Below are positions 49,101-57,794 of a stretch of 64,000 bases of DNA, one piece after another. The DNA is from Paenibacillus graminis (GTDB lineage: Bacteria; Bacillota; Bacilli; Paenibacillales; Paenibacillaceae). The position numbers and the translations under genes were made by a program. Where the stretch lies: positions 1,798,001-1,862,000 of the forward strand of contig NZ_CP009287.1 in the NCBI RefSeq assembly GCF_000758705.1, in the 5' to 3' direction. Numbering within the stretch: the first letter of the stretch is position 1; every line of letters starts with the position of its first letter. Under the pieces are notes generated by a model, which was not told the origin of the DNA, did no database searches, and worked only from the letters and a program-made list of their open reading frames with translations.

Positions 49101-50799
49101 GGGCGAAGAGTATTCTCTTTTGCTGAAAGAGCTTTCAAATAGAAGGGTCCGGAATATCATTCACTGCCTGAGCCTTGCCGACGAAAAGATTGCCGGGATA
49201 GAGGACCTTCATGCTGCGGAGAACAGGGGTGTATATAACCTCTATCATTTGGTAACCGAGCTGCTGAACGGACAGTATCATCAAGAACTGAACCTGTTCT
49301 TCGTTGCCGATCATACGTTTAGGGTGAACCGGCATGAACCGGTGCTGAGCCCGCATCATGCCGTCATGTTCGGGTTAGCTAAAGTGATTCCTCAGGAATA
49401 CCCGCAATTTAAATGCCGCTGCATCGATATCGACAATGCTACAGCTTCAGCGGCTGTCTGGGAAGAGATATGCTCCGGTTCAGCGGATTTCCAAGTGGCC
49501 TATCGGGACAACACCCGCTATATCGAACATCTCGAAGAGCGGTTGCTGGGAGCTGCCGAAGCGGGCGGCGTGTCCCTGCAAGAAAACGGCGTCTATGTGG
49601 TAACCGGAGGACTCGGCGGTATTGGCCTGGCGGTTGCCCATTATCTATCCGGGAAGCAGCGGGTTCATGTCTGTCTGTTGAACAGGGGAACATCGCCGCC
49701 CGGCCCAAGCCAAATCGAAAGGATTCGCCAGATCGAAGCTAACGGGTCTGAGGTGGATTTGTATACCGCAGACATTTCCGAACCCGATGAACTGCAAGGT
49801 GTATTGCAAGCCATCCGCACCAAATATGGACAGATTCATGGTCTATTCCATTGCGCGGGCATTGCCGGGGAAGGGCTGCTGATTAATAAAGAGAAGCCGG
49901 AGATTAAGCGGGTGCTTGATGCCAAAGTAACGGGTACCTGGTTATTGGATCAGTATACGGCCCAGGATAACCTGGACTATTTTGTGCTGTTTTCTTCGGT
50001 CACAAGCCTGCTGGGGGGGATGGGACAGGCGGATTACACGGCTGCCAATGCGTATTTGGATGTGTTCAGCGACTACAGGCAAGCGAATAACCGCAGGAGT
50101 GTTACCATCAATTGGCCTGCATGGAAAGAAGTCGGCATGACCCTGAAATATGATATTCAGGAGGGACTCTCCCCTTTTCTGGGGTTGACAGAGGAGCAGG
50201 GGATCAGCATCCTGGATGCTGTGTTGCAGCGGAAGCTCTCACGGATTATTGTCGGTCAAATCAATGAGCGCCATTTCCGGAGCGGAAACCATTCGTTGCC
50301 TTTTGTTGTCCCGCCGCAGATAATCTCCCGGGGAACCGGAGCGTTCCTTCCGGAAGCAAGAGCAACTGCAAGTGCAAGTGTGCCGCCCATCATGCCTGTC
50401 TTAAAAGGCAGAAATAATCACAGCTACAATTCGTATGAAACCTCGCTGGCAGCGATGTGGCAAAGGGTGCTGGGAGTCGCAGAGGTCAATGTGTATCTGC
50501 CTTTTCAGGAAACAGGCGGAAACTCCATTCTGGCTACAAGCCTAGTCAAAGAAATGGACGACGTCTATCCGGGTTGTGTCAACATAGCGACCTTGTTTGC
50601 GTACCCCTCCATCGCCCAAATGGCGGAATACCTGGAGCAGAAACAAAGCCACAACGCATCCCCGCAGGAAGCAGACCCGGGAGACTCCCAGCGAATGGAG
50701 CTCAGCGATAAGCTGTCCGGGTTTGTCGAGGGGAAAGTGTCGATAGAGAATATATTGCAGTATCTGGATACCAACGGGTTGGGGGATGATGATGATTAA
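43135..50799 (+). CDS. AT-less bimodular PKS: KS-KR-ACP-KS-KR-ACP
   Basis: 2554 residues. It begins with a helical docking segment (LKKYIYELVASKKLTAKEA), as found at the N-termini of trans-AT PKS proteins. Module 1: KS (C206, H342, H382), a linker with no AT at all, KR (TGGLGLLG from 898, Y1058, N1062), ACP S1213. Module 2: KS (C1471, H1602 in EAHATGT, H1642), no AT, KR (TGGLGGIG from 2157, Y2301, N2305), ACP S2464 in TGGNSI. The C-terminus carries an acidic helical segment (KVSIENILQYLD) likely to dock with the next protein. Each module should add one hydroxylated C2 unit using malonyl supplied by an acyltransferase acting in trans. The KRs lack a full LDD motif. The start ATG has no good RBS nearby; 43138 is an in-frame alternative. 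Confidence 0.92.
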   Translation: MMDKLKKYIYELVASKKLTAKEATEYITYLQNGNEHRSEEIAVIGISGRFPKADKVEQFWENLYSGRDCLDTFPEERFQDGQALGPGGHVTGGRFKKGGYLDEISFFDAEMFRISPKEALSMEPYQRIMLEVAYDTLVNAGYETQDILGSRTGVFIGRDHVTGIEYRNYAAPDIFRLTGGWPGILASRISYVYNLKGPSVVFDTSCSSGLVGLHFACDSLRRNECDMAFVGGISGLFYFPPVKEDGSLDQVESAEEMIRAFDKDAEGTVWGEGCGGLLLKPLSKAVADKDVIYAVIKGSGINNDGLSKGITAPNGEAQEELLKKVWKQAQVNPETIRYIETHGTGTVLGDSIELNSIINAFQAFTPKKQFCGVGSVKTNIGHLVGASGIISLIKAVLMLQHGEIPASLHFQAPSPYINLADSAVFINDQRSRLEKRNHPIRIGINSFGFSGTNCHVLLEEPPVPVYETKAENNVFLLTLSARSGQKLLEAAQSMQHFLLTNRSINLADLCCTASRFRNHFTSRVAIMFSSYEDLLAKLKIIKETRDLSRWNDHPGISCQTHEVVSDTKSWIEAWEIREGEKIALDKTANEVIKELLQKKAGNEMLWEQVARFYLKGASIIWRMLYPDGRKLAMPGNVLERTKYWPAKAKREEVFQDELYYKAEWVEEHRQTANTGAARDTVLLIVHETDTALWEPQLFRKIRGKRCILVEIGRPYQKITGTHYYVSNSAEDFSALCGELDISALEQILYAAPSRDGLPDSLEEFKDSFNQTVMNLLYLVKALQAANSLNKNLDMALITQNAHVLQPMDTVSDPFAHTLYGIGKSILQENRSFHVRHIDISHEPADMDSLLAELEVPSADYSVALRHGRRYVEVIKRADMAEEASEAAGIEAGDTFLITGGLGLLGIEVCKYLSQKNRVKLIVLGRTAIPDRASWPSVIMENEDKQLLKKINGILAIEALGFTLDYHCVDICDETQLRRTVQLIREHHGRINGVFHCAGVGVGDIEDFGMSEQEFEQRHAAKTYGSWLVHQLTEPFNTGFTLLFSSAVSITGGRGSLAYTAGNAFMDGLAETIKLQGPNVMAINWSTWEATASHLSLQEDKHFFEFLSTHQALQALDLVIRRRMFRTIVGKLNVRNKLLELENVWPFRLADEIKQTLFTKTHREEQPIRQTRVTVKEPEGYTATHRELAQVWGDILGLASISVFDSFHQLGGDSIHAAHLHKRWNERHPGTLDVTDIYRYPTIHEMAGYLDSRQTGQPAALNLDSILEGFKGSKYSKEEAKRLLAEWTENSSGQRLHPAGSDEYAIIGYACKFPMADDAEQFWRNLTSGVNAIRPFPESRRKDTDSYLAAHQISPGDNAYCQGGYLEEIDRFDSAFFHISPREGELMDPEQRLLLENVYQAAEHSGLGGRILSGTRTGVYVGKDTTGRNEYNNRVDILDPLKVTSGSTGILASRIAYYLNLNGPCLVVDTACSSSLTAICLATQALKQGQIDIAIVAGVSLAYLPTQHNSLIDSVDEMIRPFDAEANGTMWGEGAGTIILKRMNEAVQDNHVIHAVIKGSEMNNNGASNGITAPNAEAQEKVLVAAWKAANIDPETISYIEAHATGTQLGDPIEIKGITNAFRRFTNKKQFCAAGTVKANIGHLVGASGMASVIKMILAFKHKQLPPVLQFKNPNPFIEFADSPIYVNDRLQDWNGSAAPRRCGISSFGFSGTNCHILLEEPPTFPGPQEEKQDWYILALSAKTAASLSALIKRYILQINGSVTLDLRNLCFTANISRGHYEHRVVILFRTGNELRAKFKYLQEAGLPEAADHDQRIYYKASRISYDRNGDDEEGLLEEDKLKLNRLAESLMEEWSIEETLFAVDHLHKIARLYTDGADINWDRLYQGKPYRLTELPVYSYEAVRHWIGDSSRKLLNPSVKHYQLQWLPDHREESAGSKPNEGAWLFIGGTGTKSKELLSELRKQEIELIEVTPGTHYHQLAANRYSIGSGEEYSLLLKELSNRRVRNIIHCLSLADEKIAGIEDLHAAENRGVYNLYHLVTELLNGQYHQELNLFFVADHTFRVNRHEPVLSPHHAVMFGLAKVIPQEYPQFKCRCIDIDNATASAAVWEEICSGSADFQVAYRDNTRYIEHLEERLLGAAEAGGVSLQENGVYVVTGGLGGIGLAVAHYLSGKQRVHVCLLNRGTSPPGPSQIERIRQIEANGSEVDLYTADISEPDELQGVLQAIRTKYGQIHGLFHCAGIAGEGLLINKEKPEIKRVLDAKVTGTWLLDQYTAQDNLDYFVLFSSVTSLLGGMGQADYTAANAYLDVFSDYRQANNRRSVTINWPAWKEVGMTLKYDIQEGLSPFLGLTEEQGISILDAVLQRKLSRIIVGQINERHFRSGNHSLPFVVPPQIISRGTGAFLPEARATASASVPPIMPVLKGRNNHSYNSYETSLAAMWQRVLGVAEVNVYLPFQETGGNSILATSLVKEMDDVYPGCVNIATLFAYPSIAQMAEYLEQKQSHNASPQEADPGDSQRMELSDKLSGFVEGKVSIENILQYLDTNGLGDDDD

Positions 50800-53700
50800 C
50801 CGTAAAGAGATCAATGATCATATTTTACAGTTGTTAAAATCAGGAAACCTGAATCAGGAAATGGCTGTAGCCATTCTGGAAAAGGTCAACCGCTCCTCAG
50901 AGGTGAAGCGGCAGGATATTGCCGTCATCGGGATCGCCTGCCGTGTTCCCGGAGCCAATACCCCCCGGCAGTTTTGGGGGAATTTGCTGGGGAAGATCAA
51001 CAGCATCGGAGCGTTTCCGGAGGAACGCCTGCAGGACCTCTCCCCGTTTATCCCGGAATTGGAGGAGATGCTTGCACAGTCCAATCATCAAGCAGGCTAC
51101 TTGGAGCAGATCGCCCGCTTTGACCATCCGTTTTTTCGGATCAGCGAGAAGGAAGCCATGGCGATGGAGCCCTATCAAAGACTGTTTCTGGAGACGGCAT
51201 ACCACGCGATGGAAGACGCAGGGTATGGCGGAGATCAACTGAAGCATTCGAACACAGGCATATTTGTAGGGATGGAAACGGCTTACCAGTCCCACTATCG
51301 CGCTCTGCTCGAACATGAGGATATTTCTTCGTTGACGGGTTCTTTGGTAGGTCTGTTAGCCAACCGGCTTTCCTATTTTCTGGACCTCCGGGGACCCGCC
51401 CTTGTGGTAAACACAGCTTGCTCCTCCGGGCTGGTCGCATTGCACCAGGCCTGCCTGGCCTTGGCGAACAAAGAATGCGAAACGGCACTGGTTGGCGGTG
51501 TCAACCTGATGGTTATTCCGCAAGCCGCAGGGAAATTAGATGATCTGGAGTCCTCCCAGGGAAAGGTGAAGGCGTTCGACAAGAATGCCGACGGGACGAT
51601 TTGGAGCGAAGGAATCACAGCCCTGCTTATTAAGCCGTTAGAGAAGGCGTTGAAGGACCGGGACCCCGTCTATGCCGTCATTAAGGCTAGCGGAGTTAAC
51701 GCCGACGGGGCCTCCAATGGCTTAACCGCTCCAAATCCGGAGGCTGAGACAGGGCTGTTCATCCGCACCTGGGAGAAAGCCAAGATCGATCCGCTCTCGA
51801 TTTCATATGTGGAAGCCCACGGTACAGGTACACTGCTTGGGGATTCCATCGAATTGCAGGCGATAAACGATGCATTTAAAAAATACACGGATACCCCTCA
51901 TATTTGCGGCATTGGTTCGGTCAAAACCAATATTGGACATACAGTGGCTGCCTCAGGCTTAGCATCATTGCTCAAAGTCATATTGTCGTTGCAACATAAA
52001 AAAATCCCTGCGTCCTTGAACTATGAGTCCCCGAATCCGTTTATTGATGCCGAGCACTCTGCCATCTATATAAATACGGAGGTGAAAGACTGGGAGCGAA
52101 AAGATACGCCGCTGCGGGCCGGCATCAATTCCTTCGGCTTCAGCGGTACGAACTGCCACGTAGTGGTGGAGGAAGCCCCGGAGATGAAGCGTCAAGAAGC
52201 GGAAGGTTCGCCTCCGGTCCATTTTTTAACCATGTCCGCCGGATCAACAGCGGGCCTAGGCCGATTAATCCAGGCGTATTATGCCTTTTTGCAAGCCCAT
52301 GATTCCATTGATCTCGAAGATCTTTGCTATACGGCCAATACCGGCAGAGTTCAAGCTGACAGCAGGGCTGCGTTCGTTTTTGCCACCAGAGACGAGTTAA
52401 TGAAGCAGTTGGCAAATGCGGATGTAACCCGAACCGGCGTATCCGGCGAAGATGGAATCTATATAAGCGGAAATGTCCAGCCGGAAGATGTCTTAGCTGC
52501 TGCAGATGAGTTCGAGATTAACCAGCTGGCTAAGCGGTATATCTGCGGGTTATCCGTCGATTGGGCAGCTCTATACCCGCAAAAGCGGCAGAAGCTGAAT
52601 TTGCCCGGTTATCCCTTTGAAAAGATCAGGCTATGGCCGGCCGCAGCTGCCAAATCCGGTTTTGCAGCCCGGAAACAGCCTAATATGCATGAGACGTCTA
52701 ACCCGGATGAAGAAGCGCCGCAGTCCCGGCTCTACCACAATATTCAATGGTTGCCCGTTAACACAGAACCCCCTCACCCGCTGCCTACGAGCGAAGAGGC
52801 AGTCCTGGTGTTCACCGATCCGGCAGACTGGGGCTGGGCGCTGGCAGATGAAATCTCCCGGCACACCCCCCATGTCATTCATGCCCGGCTTGCCGGAGCT
52901 TACCACAGGGAGAGTCCGGCATTATACAGTGTGAGCGGCACGGAAGCAGACTTCTGCCAATTGATAACCGATATAGGCTCCGTGAAGATAAGCAAAATAC
53001 TTTGGGCAACCGGAATGGATGACTGTGATATCGGGGACAGCCGCGATGTTGAGGAGCAATTGACCCATACATTATACCCGCTGCTGTGTCTGACGAAGGC
53101 ATGGGTCATGCAGGAAATGAACCTGACAGAGGTTATCCTGGCCGGGAAGAACGGTCAAAGGGTTATCCCCTCAGACGAGAAGATTTATCCATACTTCGCA
53201 TCGCTTTACGGGATGGGGAAAGTCATTCGCGAGGAATACAGCGGACTCCGCTGCAGATGCATTGATTGCGATGAATCGACACCGGTCCGTGAACTCGCCG
53301 AAGAAGTATTTAGACAATCAGACTACTACCAAATTGCGATTCGGGAAGGAAGGAAATATTACCCGCAATTAACACCTGTTGAGCTGGACGCTTTCGGCCC
53401 TTCTGCGGCAGGCTTTAAGGAGCAAGGGGTATATGTCATCACCGGGGGAACGGGCGGAATTGGCTTGCAGCTGGCACAGCATATTGCCCTGCAGCACCAA
53501 GTGAAGCTTGTATTAATCAGCCGTTCCGGGCTGCCAGCGCGCGAAACCTGGGAAGAGCTGATCCAATCGGCCCAGGAGCCGGACGGAAGAGTGGCGCTGA
53601 TCCGCAGCCTGAAGCATCTGGAGCGCAACGGCTCACAACTATATACATACAGTGCGGACGTTGCCAGGCTGGATGAATTAGCGCCAGTAATCAGCAGGAT

Positions 53701-56700
53701 CACAAGCCAGCTTGGGAAAATAGACGGAATCATTCACGCAGCAGGCCTTCCAGGCAGCGGTTTGCTGGTTGAGAAGGACGGGCCATCGTTTGCCGCCTCC
53801 ATTGCTGCCAAAATTAAAGGAACCCATTATCTGCATCAGTTAACCCGTGAGAACCCGCCCGATTTTCTTCTGTTGTTTTCATCCATAGCTTCTGTAGTGG
53901 GGGGCATATATTTAGGAGATTATGTGGCGGGGAACAGCTATCTGGACGCGTTTTCCGGTATGCCAACCGAACATACCCGGCTGATTTCCATCAACTGGAC
54001 GACATGGATGGACACCGGTATGGCGAAGAATACAGGCGGGAACCTGGATGTTGCCTTTCGCTCGATTTTGCCCCGCCACGCGCTCCATGCCTTTGATCAG
54101 ATTCTAGGCAAAAAAATAAATAACATTGTGGTCGGCAGCATCCAGTTCAATAATGACCTGTTCTGGAACCGTCCTTTGCCGGTTGAACTGGCTCCTGCGA
54201 TTAGAGCGCAGATCAAGTTTCCTGAAGCTGAAATCGATGTCCGGCTAACCGGAAGGGCAGATGATGCCTATACGGAGATCGAGCGGCAATTGGCCCAGAT
54301 CTGGGGCAACCTGTTCCAGATGCCAAGCATCGATATTCAAGATAATTTCTATGAGCTTGGCGGCACGTCCATCATGGGCATCAAAATGGCGAACCGGATC
54401 AATGAGCAGTACCGTGTAGCCATGACCATTCAGGATATATTCACCCATCTGACGGTATCATCCTTGGGGAATCTGGTGGAGCAAAAGCTGAGTACCAGAA
54501 CTGAAGCCGGGGCGGTGACCAAGCAGGAAGTGGAACCCGCCCAAACAAGTATGCCTTTGTCACATGCGCAAAGGCGTATTTGGTTTTTGCAAAAAATGAA
54601 TCCCGACCTGGTGGCGTACAATTTGCCCTTTATCCGCTTCTTTGACATGGACATAGACGGGGAACTGCTGCAGCAGGCGGCTGCCTTCCTGGCCGGCAGA
54701 CATCTCATGATGCGCACGAAATATGTATTGAAGGACGGAAACCCGGTGCAGGAGGTGCTGCCGGCGTATGTGCCGGCCGTTCAATTTATCGATGCCGCCG
54801 GGCAAAATGATCCGGAGTTATTCGTGAGGATGAATATACACCAGCAAAAAATGAAACCGTTCAATCTCGAAATGCCGCCTTATAGAATCTATCTGTACAC
54901 CATCAGCGCTGAGCGGGCTTGCCTCTACATCAATTTCCACCACATCCTCACAGACGGCTGGAGCATTGATATTTACTACAGAGAATTGTTTAGCCTATAC
55001 CAATCCTTCCTGCATCGGCAGCCGCCCAGACTGCCGGAGATGAGGTACGATTACTTTGATTGGATTCTAGAACAACAAGCATGGGAGGAGAGCGAAGCCT
55101 TTGTGGAGCATGAACAATTCTGGCTGAAGGAGCTTTCCAAGCCCTTGCCGGTTTTGAACTTGCCTTCAGACCACAAAGCGCCTGCCGTTCAGACATATAG
55201 AGGCAGCTTCCACAAATTCACAATTTGCGGCGAGCTGTACAGAAAGCTGAAGGCGCATCTTGAAACTCAGCAGATTACAGCCAACAACTTTCTCTTGAGC
55301 GCGTATTTTCTGTTATTGCACAACCTGTCGCAGGAGCAGGATATTATTATTGGCGTGCCTACCTCAGGAAGGAATGAACAGAAATGGGAGAGAGTCGCGG
55401 GCATATTCATTAATACCCTGTGCATCCGCGTTCAGTTTCAGGGAATTACCACATTCATGGAATTACAGGATACCGTGAAGCACAAGGTATGGTCGGCTAT
55501 TGATAAAGCCCAATATCCGTTTGATTTATTGGTGGAAAAAGTAAATCCGGAACGGGATTTGTCCAGAAATCCCATTTACAATGTTCTCTTCCAGTTTTAT
55601 GATAAATTATATTTGGAAAATGAAGGAATCAGCCCGTTTGAATTAAGCTGCCTGGCCCAAGAAACCGATCAGCAAATTGAGATTTCGTTCGAGTACAATT
55701 CTGATATGTATACAGAAGGCACCATCTCCCGGTTTGCAGGATACTTCCTGAATATCATCGGACAGGTTGTAGACAAGCCGGAATGCCTCCTCCAAGAGGT
55801 TACCTTGTTGAGACATCAGGAAGAAACCGAGCTGTTAAGCCGTTTTCAAGGGGAGCAGGTGGAGCTGGAGGACGACCAGACGGTTCACAGACGTTTTGAA
55901 GCGCAGGTGCAAAAAAATCCGGAAGCCATCGCTTTAGTTGATGAGGAAGGGCAAATGACCTTCCGGGAAGTGAACGAGCAGGCCAATCAGCTTGCCTGGA
56001 TGCTGATCGATAACGGGGTTCAGCGAAATACCCCGGTCGGGATTTTTGTAGACAGGAGCTGCTGGACCGTCATCGGTATATTGGCGGTTCTGAAGGCGGG
56101 CGGAGCCTATGTACCGCTTGATCCGGGTTATCCTGAAGACAGGCTCGCTTATATTCTTGCGCACAGCGGCGCCAGATTGCTGCTGACAGAAAACCGCTAT
56201 CTCCAGAACGTGGCAGCATTCGCGCATGATGGAGGGATTACGGTCATCAATCTGAGTCCGGTCAAGGAACAGACGCCTGTAAGCCAGATGTACTTAACGG
56301 ATTATGAGGAAGCGCTGTCCAGGGTGAATCCGTCTACCGGAAGCCAAGGAGCGGACTGGATGTATATCATGTACACCTCAGGCTCTACCGGCAAGCCCAA
56401 AGGCGTATTGGTTACCCATTCCAACGTCTTGAACTTCGTTGAATGGAGCATTGGAGAATTGCAACTTCAGCCCAGGGATGCACTTCTGCTGGTAACCTCA
56501 ATCAGCTTCGATATTTCGGTGTTCGAGATATTCGCTGCGTTGTTAAGCGGCGCCCGGTTATGCATTGCAGCTAAGGAACATTTGAGGGATACCGAAAGCC
56601 TGCTGGCTTATATGGAAGCCAAGGGGATCACCATCTGGCATTCTGTTCCCAGCCTGATGGTTCAGCTTATGACATTTATCGGGAACAATCAGGGCCGGTA

Positions 56701-57766
56701 CCGCCAATCGCCGGTATTACAGCAGATCAGGCACTTAATGCTTGGCGGGGAGGCATGGAGTACTTCACTGGCCCAAAGCCTGCGCGCGACCTTTCCGCAA
56801 GCGGAGATTCGCAATATGTATGGCCCGACGGAGGCAACAATATGGATCTCCAGCTATAAACTGGGTGCGGAGATCGATGAGTCGCATCCGGTCATGCTTA
56901 TCGGCAGGCCGATTGCCAACAATCAGCTAATCATCCTGGATCAGTATGGCAACGTTTGTCCGCAGGGAGTCACCGGGGAAATTTATATCGCCGGGAACAA
57001 TGTGACCCAAGGATATTATAGCGATGAACAAAAGACGAAAATGGCCTTTATCCCGCAGAACAATGGGCAGATCTATTACAGGACGGGCGATTTGGGAAGA
57101 TATTTGCCGGAAGGGAATGTGGAGTTCGCCGGGAGAAGAGACCAATTGGTCAAAGTAAGGGGATACCGTATTGAGTTAGGAGAAATTGAGCAGGCCTTAC
57201 AAGAGCTGACGAATCTGCAGCAGATCGCTGTAACGACTGTGAAGGATGGGGAAACCAACAAAATTATCTGCCTTTATACCGGCGGCCCGCCGGTTCCGCA
57301 GAACCAGTTAAAGGAGGCTGTAAGGCAAAGGCTTCCGGAATATATGATTCCCGCCCAATTTTTTCATGTGGACCAATTCTTGTTCACGCCAAACGGAAAA
57401 ATGGACTGGAGGTCCATGGAGGCCCTTATTGCCGGAGAAACTGCGGGCAGCATGGATGCAGCGGGAATCCGAAACGAAGTGGACAAGAAGCTGTCCGGGA
57501 TGTGGACAAAACTGCTGGGCATCCCTGTTGCCGGCATTCAGGATAACTTTTTTGATATTGGCGGGAACTCTTTATTGATCGTACAGATGCAAGGGATGAT
57601 CCAGCAGGAATTCTTCCAGGACATCCCGATGATGGATCTGTTCAAATATACGTCGATTGAAAAGATATCGGATTACCTGCAGGAGCATACGGTAAAAGTA
57701 TCGAGTGTGGAAACAGGCCAAAAAAGAGCGGACATGAGAAAAAGACTGCGCAACATGAGAGGTTAA
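50786..57766 (+). CDS. AT-less hybrid PKS-NRPS: KS-KR-ACP-C-A-T
   Basis: 2326 residues, overlapping the previous gene by 14 bases. Three consecutive ATG codons begin the frame; the third (50792) is best spaced from GGGGG, so the start could be 6 bases later. An N-terminal docking helix (EINDHILQLLKSGNLNQE) pairs with the preceding C-terminus. KS: C212, H345, H385; no AT; KR: TGGTGGIG from 886, Y1046, N1050; ACP: S1195; C: HHILTDG from 1385; A: YTSGSTGKPKG near 1863, code DIFHMGMIWK, which I cannot match to a known specificity; T: S2262. It would add a hydroxylated C2 unit and one amino acid. It ends with a basic tail (KRADMRKRLRNMRG) like the other T-terminal proteins. Confidence 0.91.
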   Translation: MMMINRKEINDHILQLLKSGNLNQEMAVAILEKVNRSSEVKRQDIAVIGIACRVPGANTPRQFWGNLLGKINSIGAFPEERLQDLSPFIPELEEMLAQSNHQAGYLEQIARFDHPFFRISEKEAMAMEPYQRLFLETAYHAMEDAGYGGDQLKHSNTGIFVGMETAYQSHYRALLEHEDISSLTGSLVGLLANRLSYFLDLRGPALVVNTACSSGLVALHQACLALANKECETALVGGVNLMVIPQAAGKLDDLESSQGKVKAFDKNADGTIWSEGITALLIKPLEKALKDRDPVYAVIKASGVNADGASNGLTAPNPEAETGLFIRTWEKAKIDPLSISYVEAHGTGTLLGDSIELQAINDAFKKYTDTPHICGIGSVKTNIGHTVAASGLASLLKVILSLQHKKIPASLNYESPNPFIDAEHSAIYINTEVKDWERKDTPLRAGINSFGFSGTNCHVVVEEAPEMKRQEAEGSPPVHFLTMSAGSTAGLGRLIQAYYAFLQAHDSIDLEDLCYTANTGRVQADSRAAFVFATRDELMKQLANADVTRTGVSGEDGIYISGNVQPEDVLAAADEFEINQLAKRYICGLSVDWAALYPQKRQKLNLPGYPFEKIRLWPAAAAKSGFAARKQPNMHETSNPDEEAPQSRLYHNIQWLPVNTEPPHPLPTSEEAVLVFTDPADWGWALADEISRHTPHVIHARLAGAYHRESPALYSVSGTEADFCQLITDIGSVKISKILWATGMDDCDIGDSRDVEEQLTHTLYPLLCLTKAWVMQEMNLTEVILAGKNGQRVIPSDEKIYPYFASLYGMGKVIREEYSGLRCRCIDCDESTPVRELAEEVFRQSDYYQIAIREGRKYYPQLTPVELDAFGPSAAGFKEQGVYVITGGTGGIGLQLAQHIALQHQVKLVLISRSGLPARETWEELIQSAQEPDGRVALIRSLKHLERNGSQLYTYSADVARLDELAPVISRITSQLGKIDGIIHAAGLPGSGLLVEKDGPSFAASIAAKIKGTHYLHQLTRENPPDFLLLFSSIASVVGGIYLGDYVAGNSYLDAFSGMPTEHTRLISINWTTWMDTGMAKNTGGNLDVAFRSILPRHALHAFDQILGKKINNIVVGSIQFNNDLFWNRPLPVELAPAIRAQIKFPEAEIDVRLTGRADDAYTEIERQLAQIWGNLFQMPSIDIQDNFYELGGTSIMGIKMANRINEQYRVAMTIQDIFTHLTVSSLGNLVEQKLSTRTEAGAVTKQEVEPAQTSMPLSHAQRRIWFLQKMNPDLVAYNLPFIRFFDMDIDGELLQQAAAFLAGRHLMMRTKYVLKDGNPVQEVLPAYVPAVQFIDAAGQNDPELFVRMNIHQQKMKPFNLEMPPYRIYLYTISAERACLYINFHHILTDGWSIDIYYRELFSLYQSFLHRQPPRLPEMRYDYFDWILEQQAWEESEAFVEHEQFWLKELSKPLPVLNLPSDHKAPAVQTYRGSFHKFTICGELYRKLKAHLETQQITANNFLLSAYFLLLHNLSQEQDIIIGVPTSGRNEQKWERVAGIFINTLCIRVQFQGITTFMELQDTVKHKVWSAIDKAQYPFDLLVEKVNPERDLSRNPIYNVLFQFYDKLYLENEGISPFELSCLAQETDQQIEISFEYNSDMYTEGTISRFAGYFLNIIGQVVDKPECLLQEVTLLRHQEETELLSRFQGEQVELEDDQTVHRRFEAQVQKNPEAIALVDEEGQMTFREVNEQANQLAWMLIDNGVQRNTPVGIFVDRSCWTVIGILAVLKAGGAYVPLDPGYPEDRLAYILAHSGARLLLTENRYLQNVAAFAHDGGITVINLSPVKEQTPVSQMYLTDYEEALSRVNPSTGSQGADWMYIMYTSGSTGKPKGVLVTHSNVLNFVEWSIGELQLQPRDALLLVTSISFDISVFEIFAALLSGARLCIAAKEHLRDTESLLAYMEAKGITIWHSVPSLMVQLMTFIGNNQGRYRQSPVLQQIRHLMLGGEAWSTSLAQSLRATFPQAEIRNMYGPTEATIWISSYKLGAEIDESHPVMLIGRPIANNQLIILDQYGNVCPQGVTGEIYIAGNNVTQGYYSDEQKTKMAFIPQNNGQIYYRTGDLGRYLPEGNVEFAGRRDQLVKVRGYRIELGEIEQALQELTNLQQIAVTTVKDGETNKIICLYTGGPPVPQNQLKEAVRQRLPEYMIPAQFFHVDQFLFTPNGKMDWRSMEALIAGETAGSMDAAGIRNEVDKKLSGMWTKLLGIPVAGIQDNFFDIGGNSLLIVQMQGMIQQEFFQDIPMMDLFKYTSIEKISDYLQEHTVKVSSVETGQKRADMRKRLRNMRG

Positions 57767-57794
57767 CATCCGCCCATGTGAAAGGAACATGACC

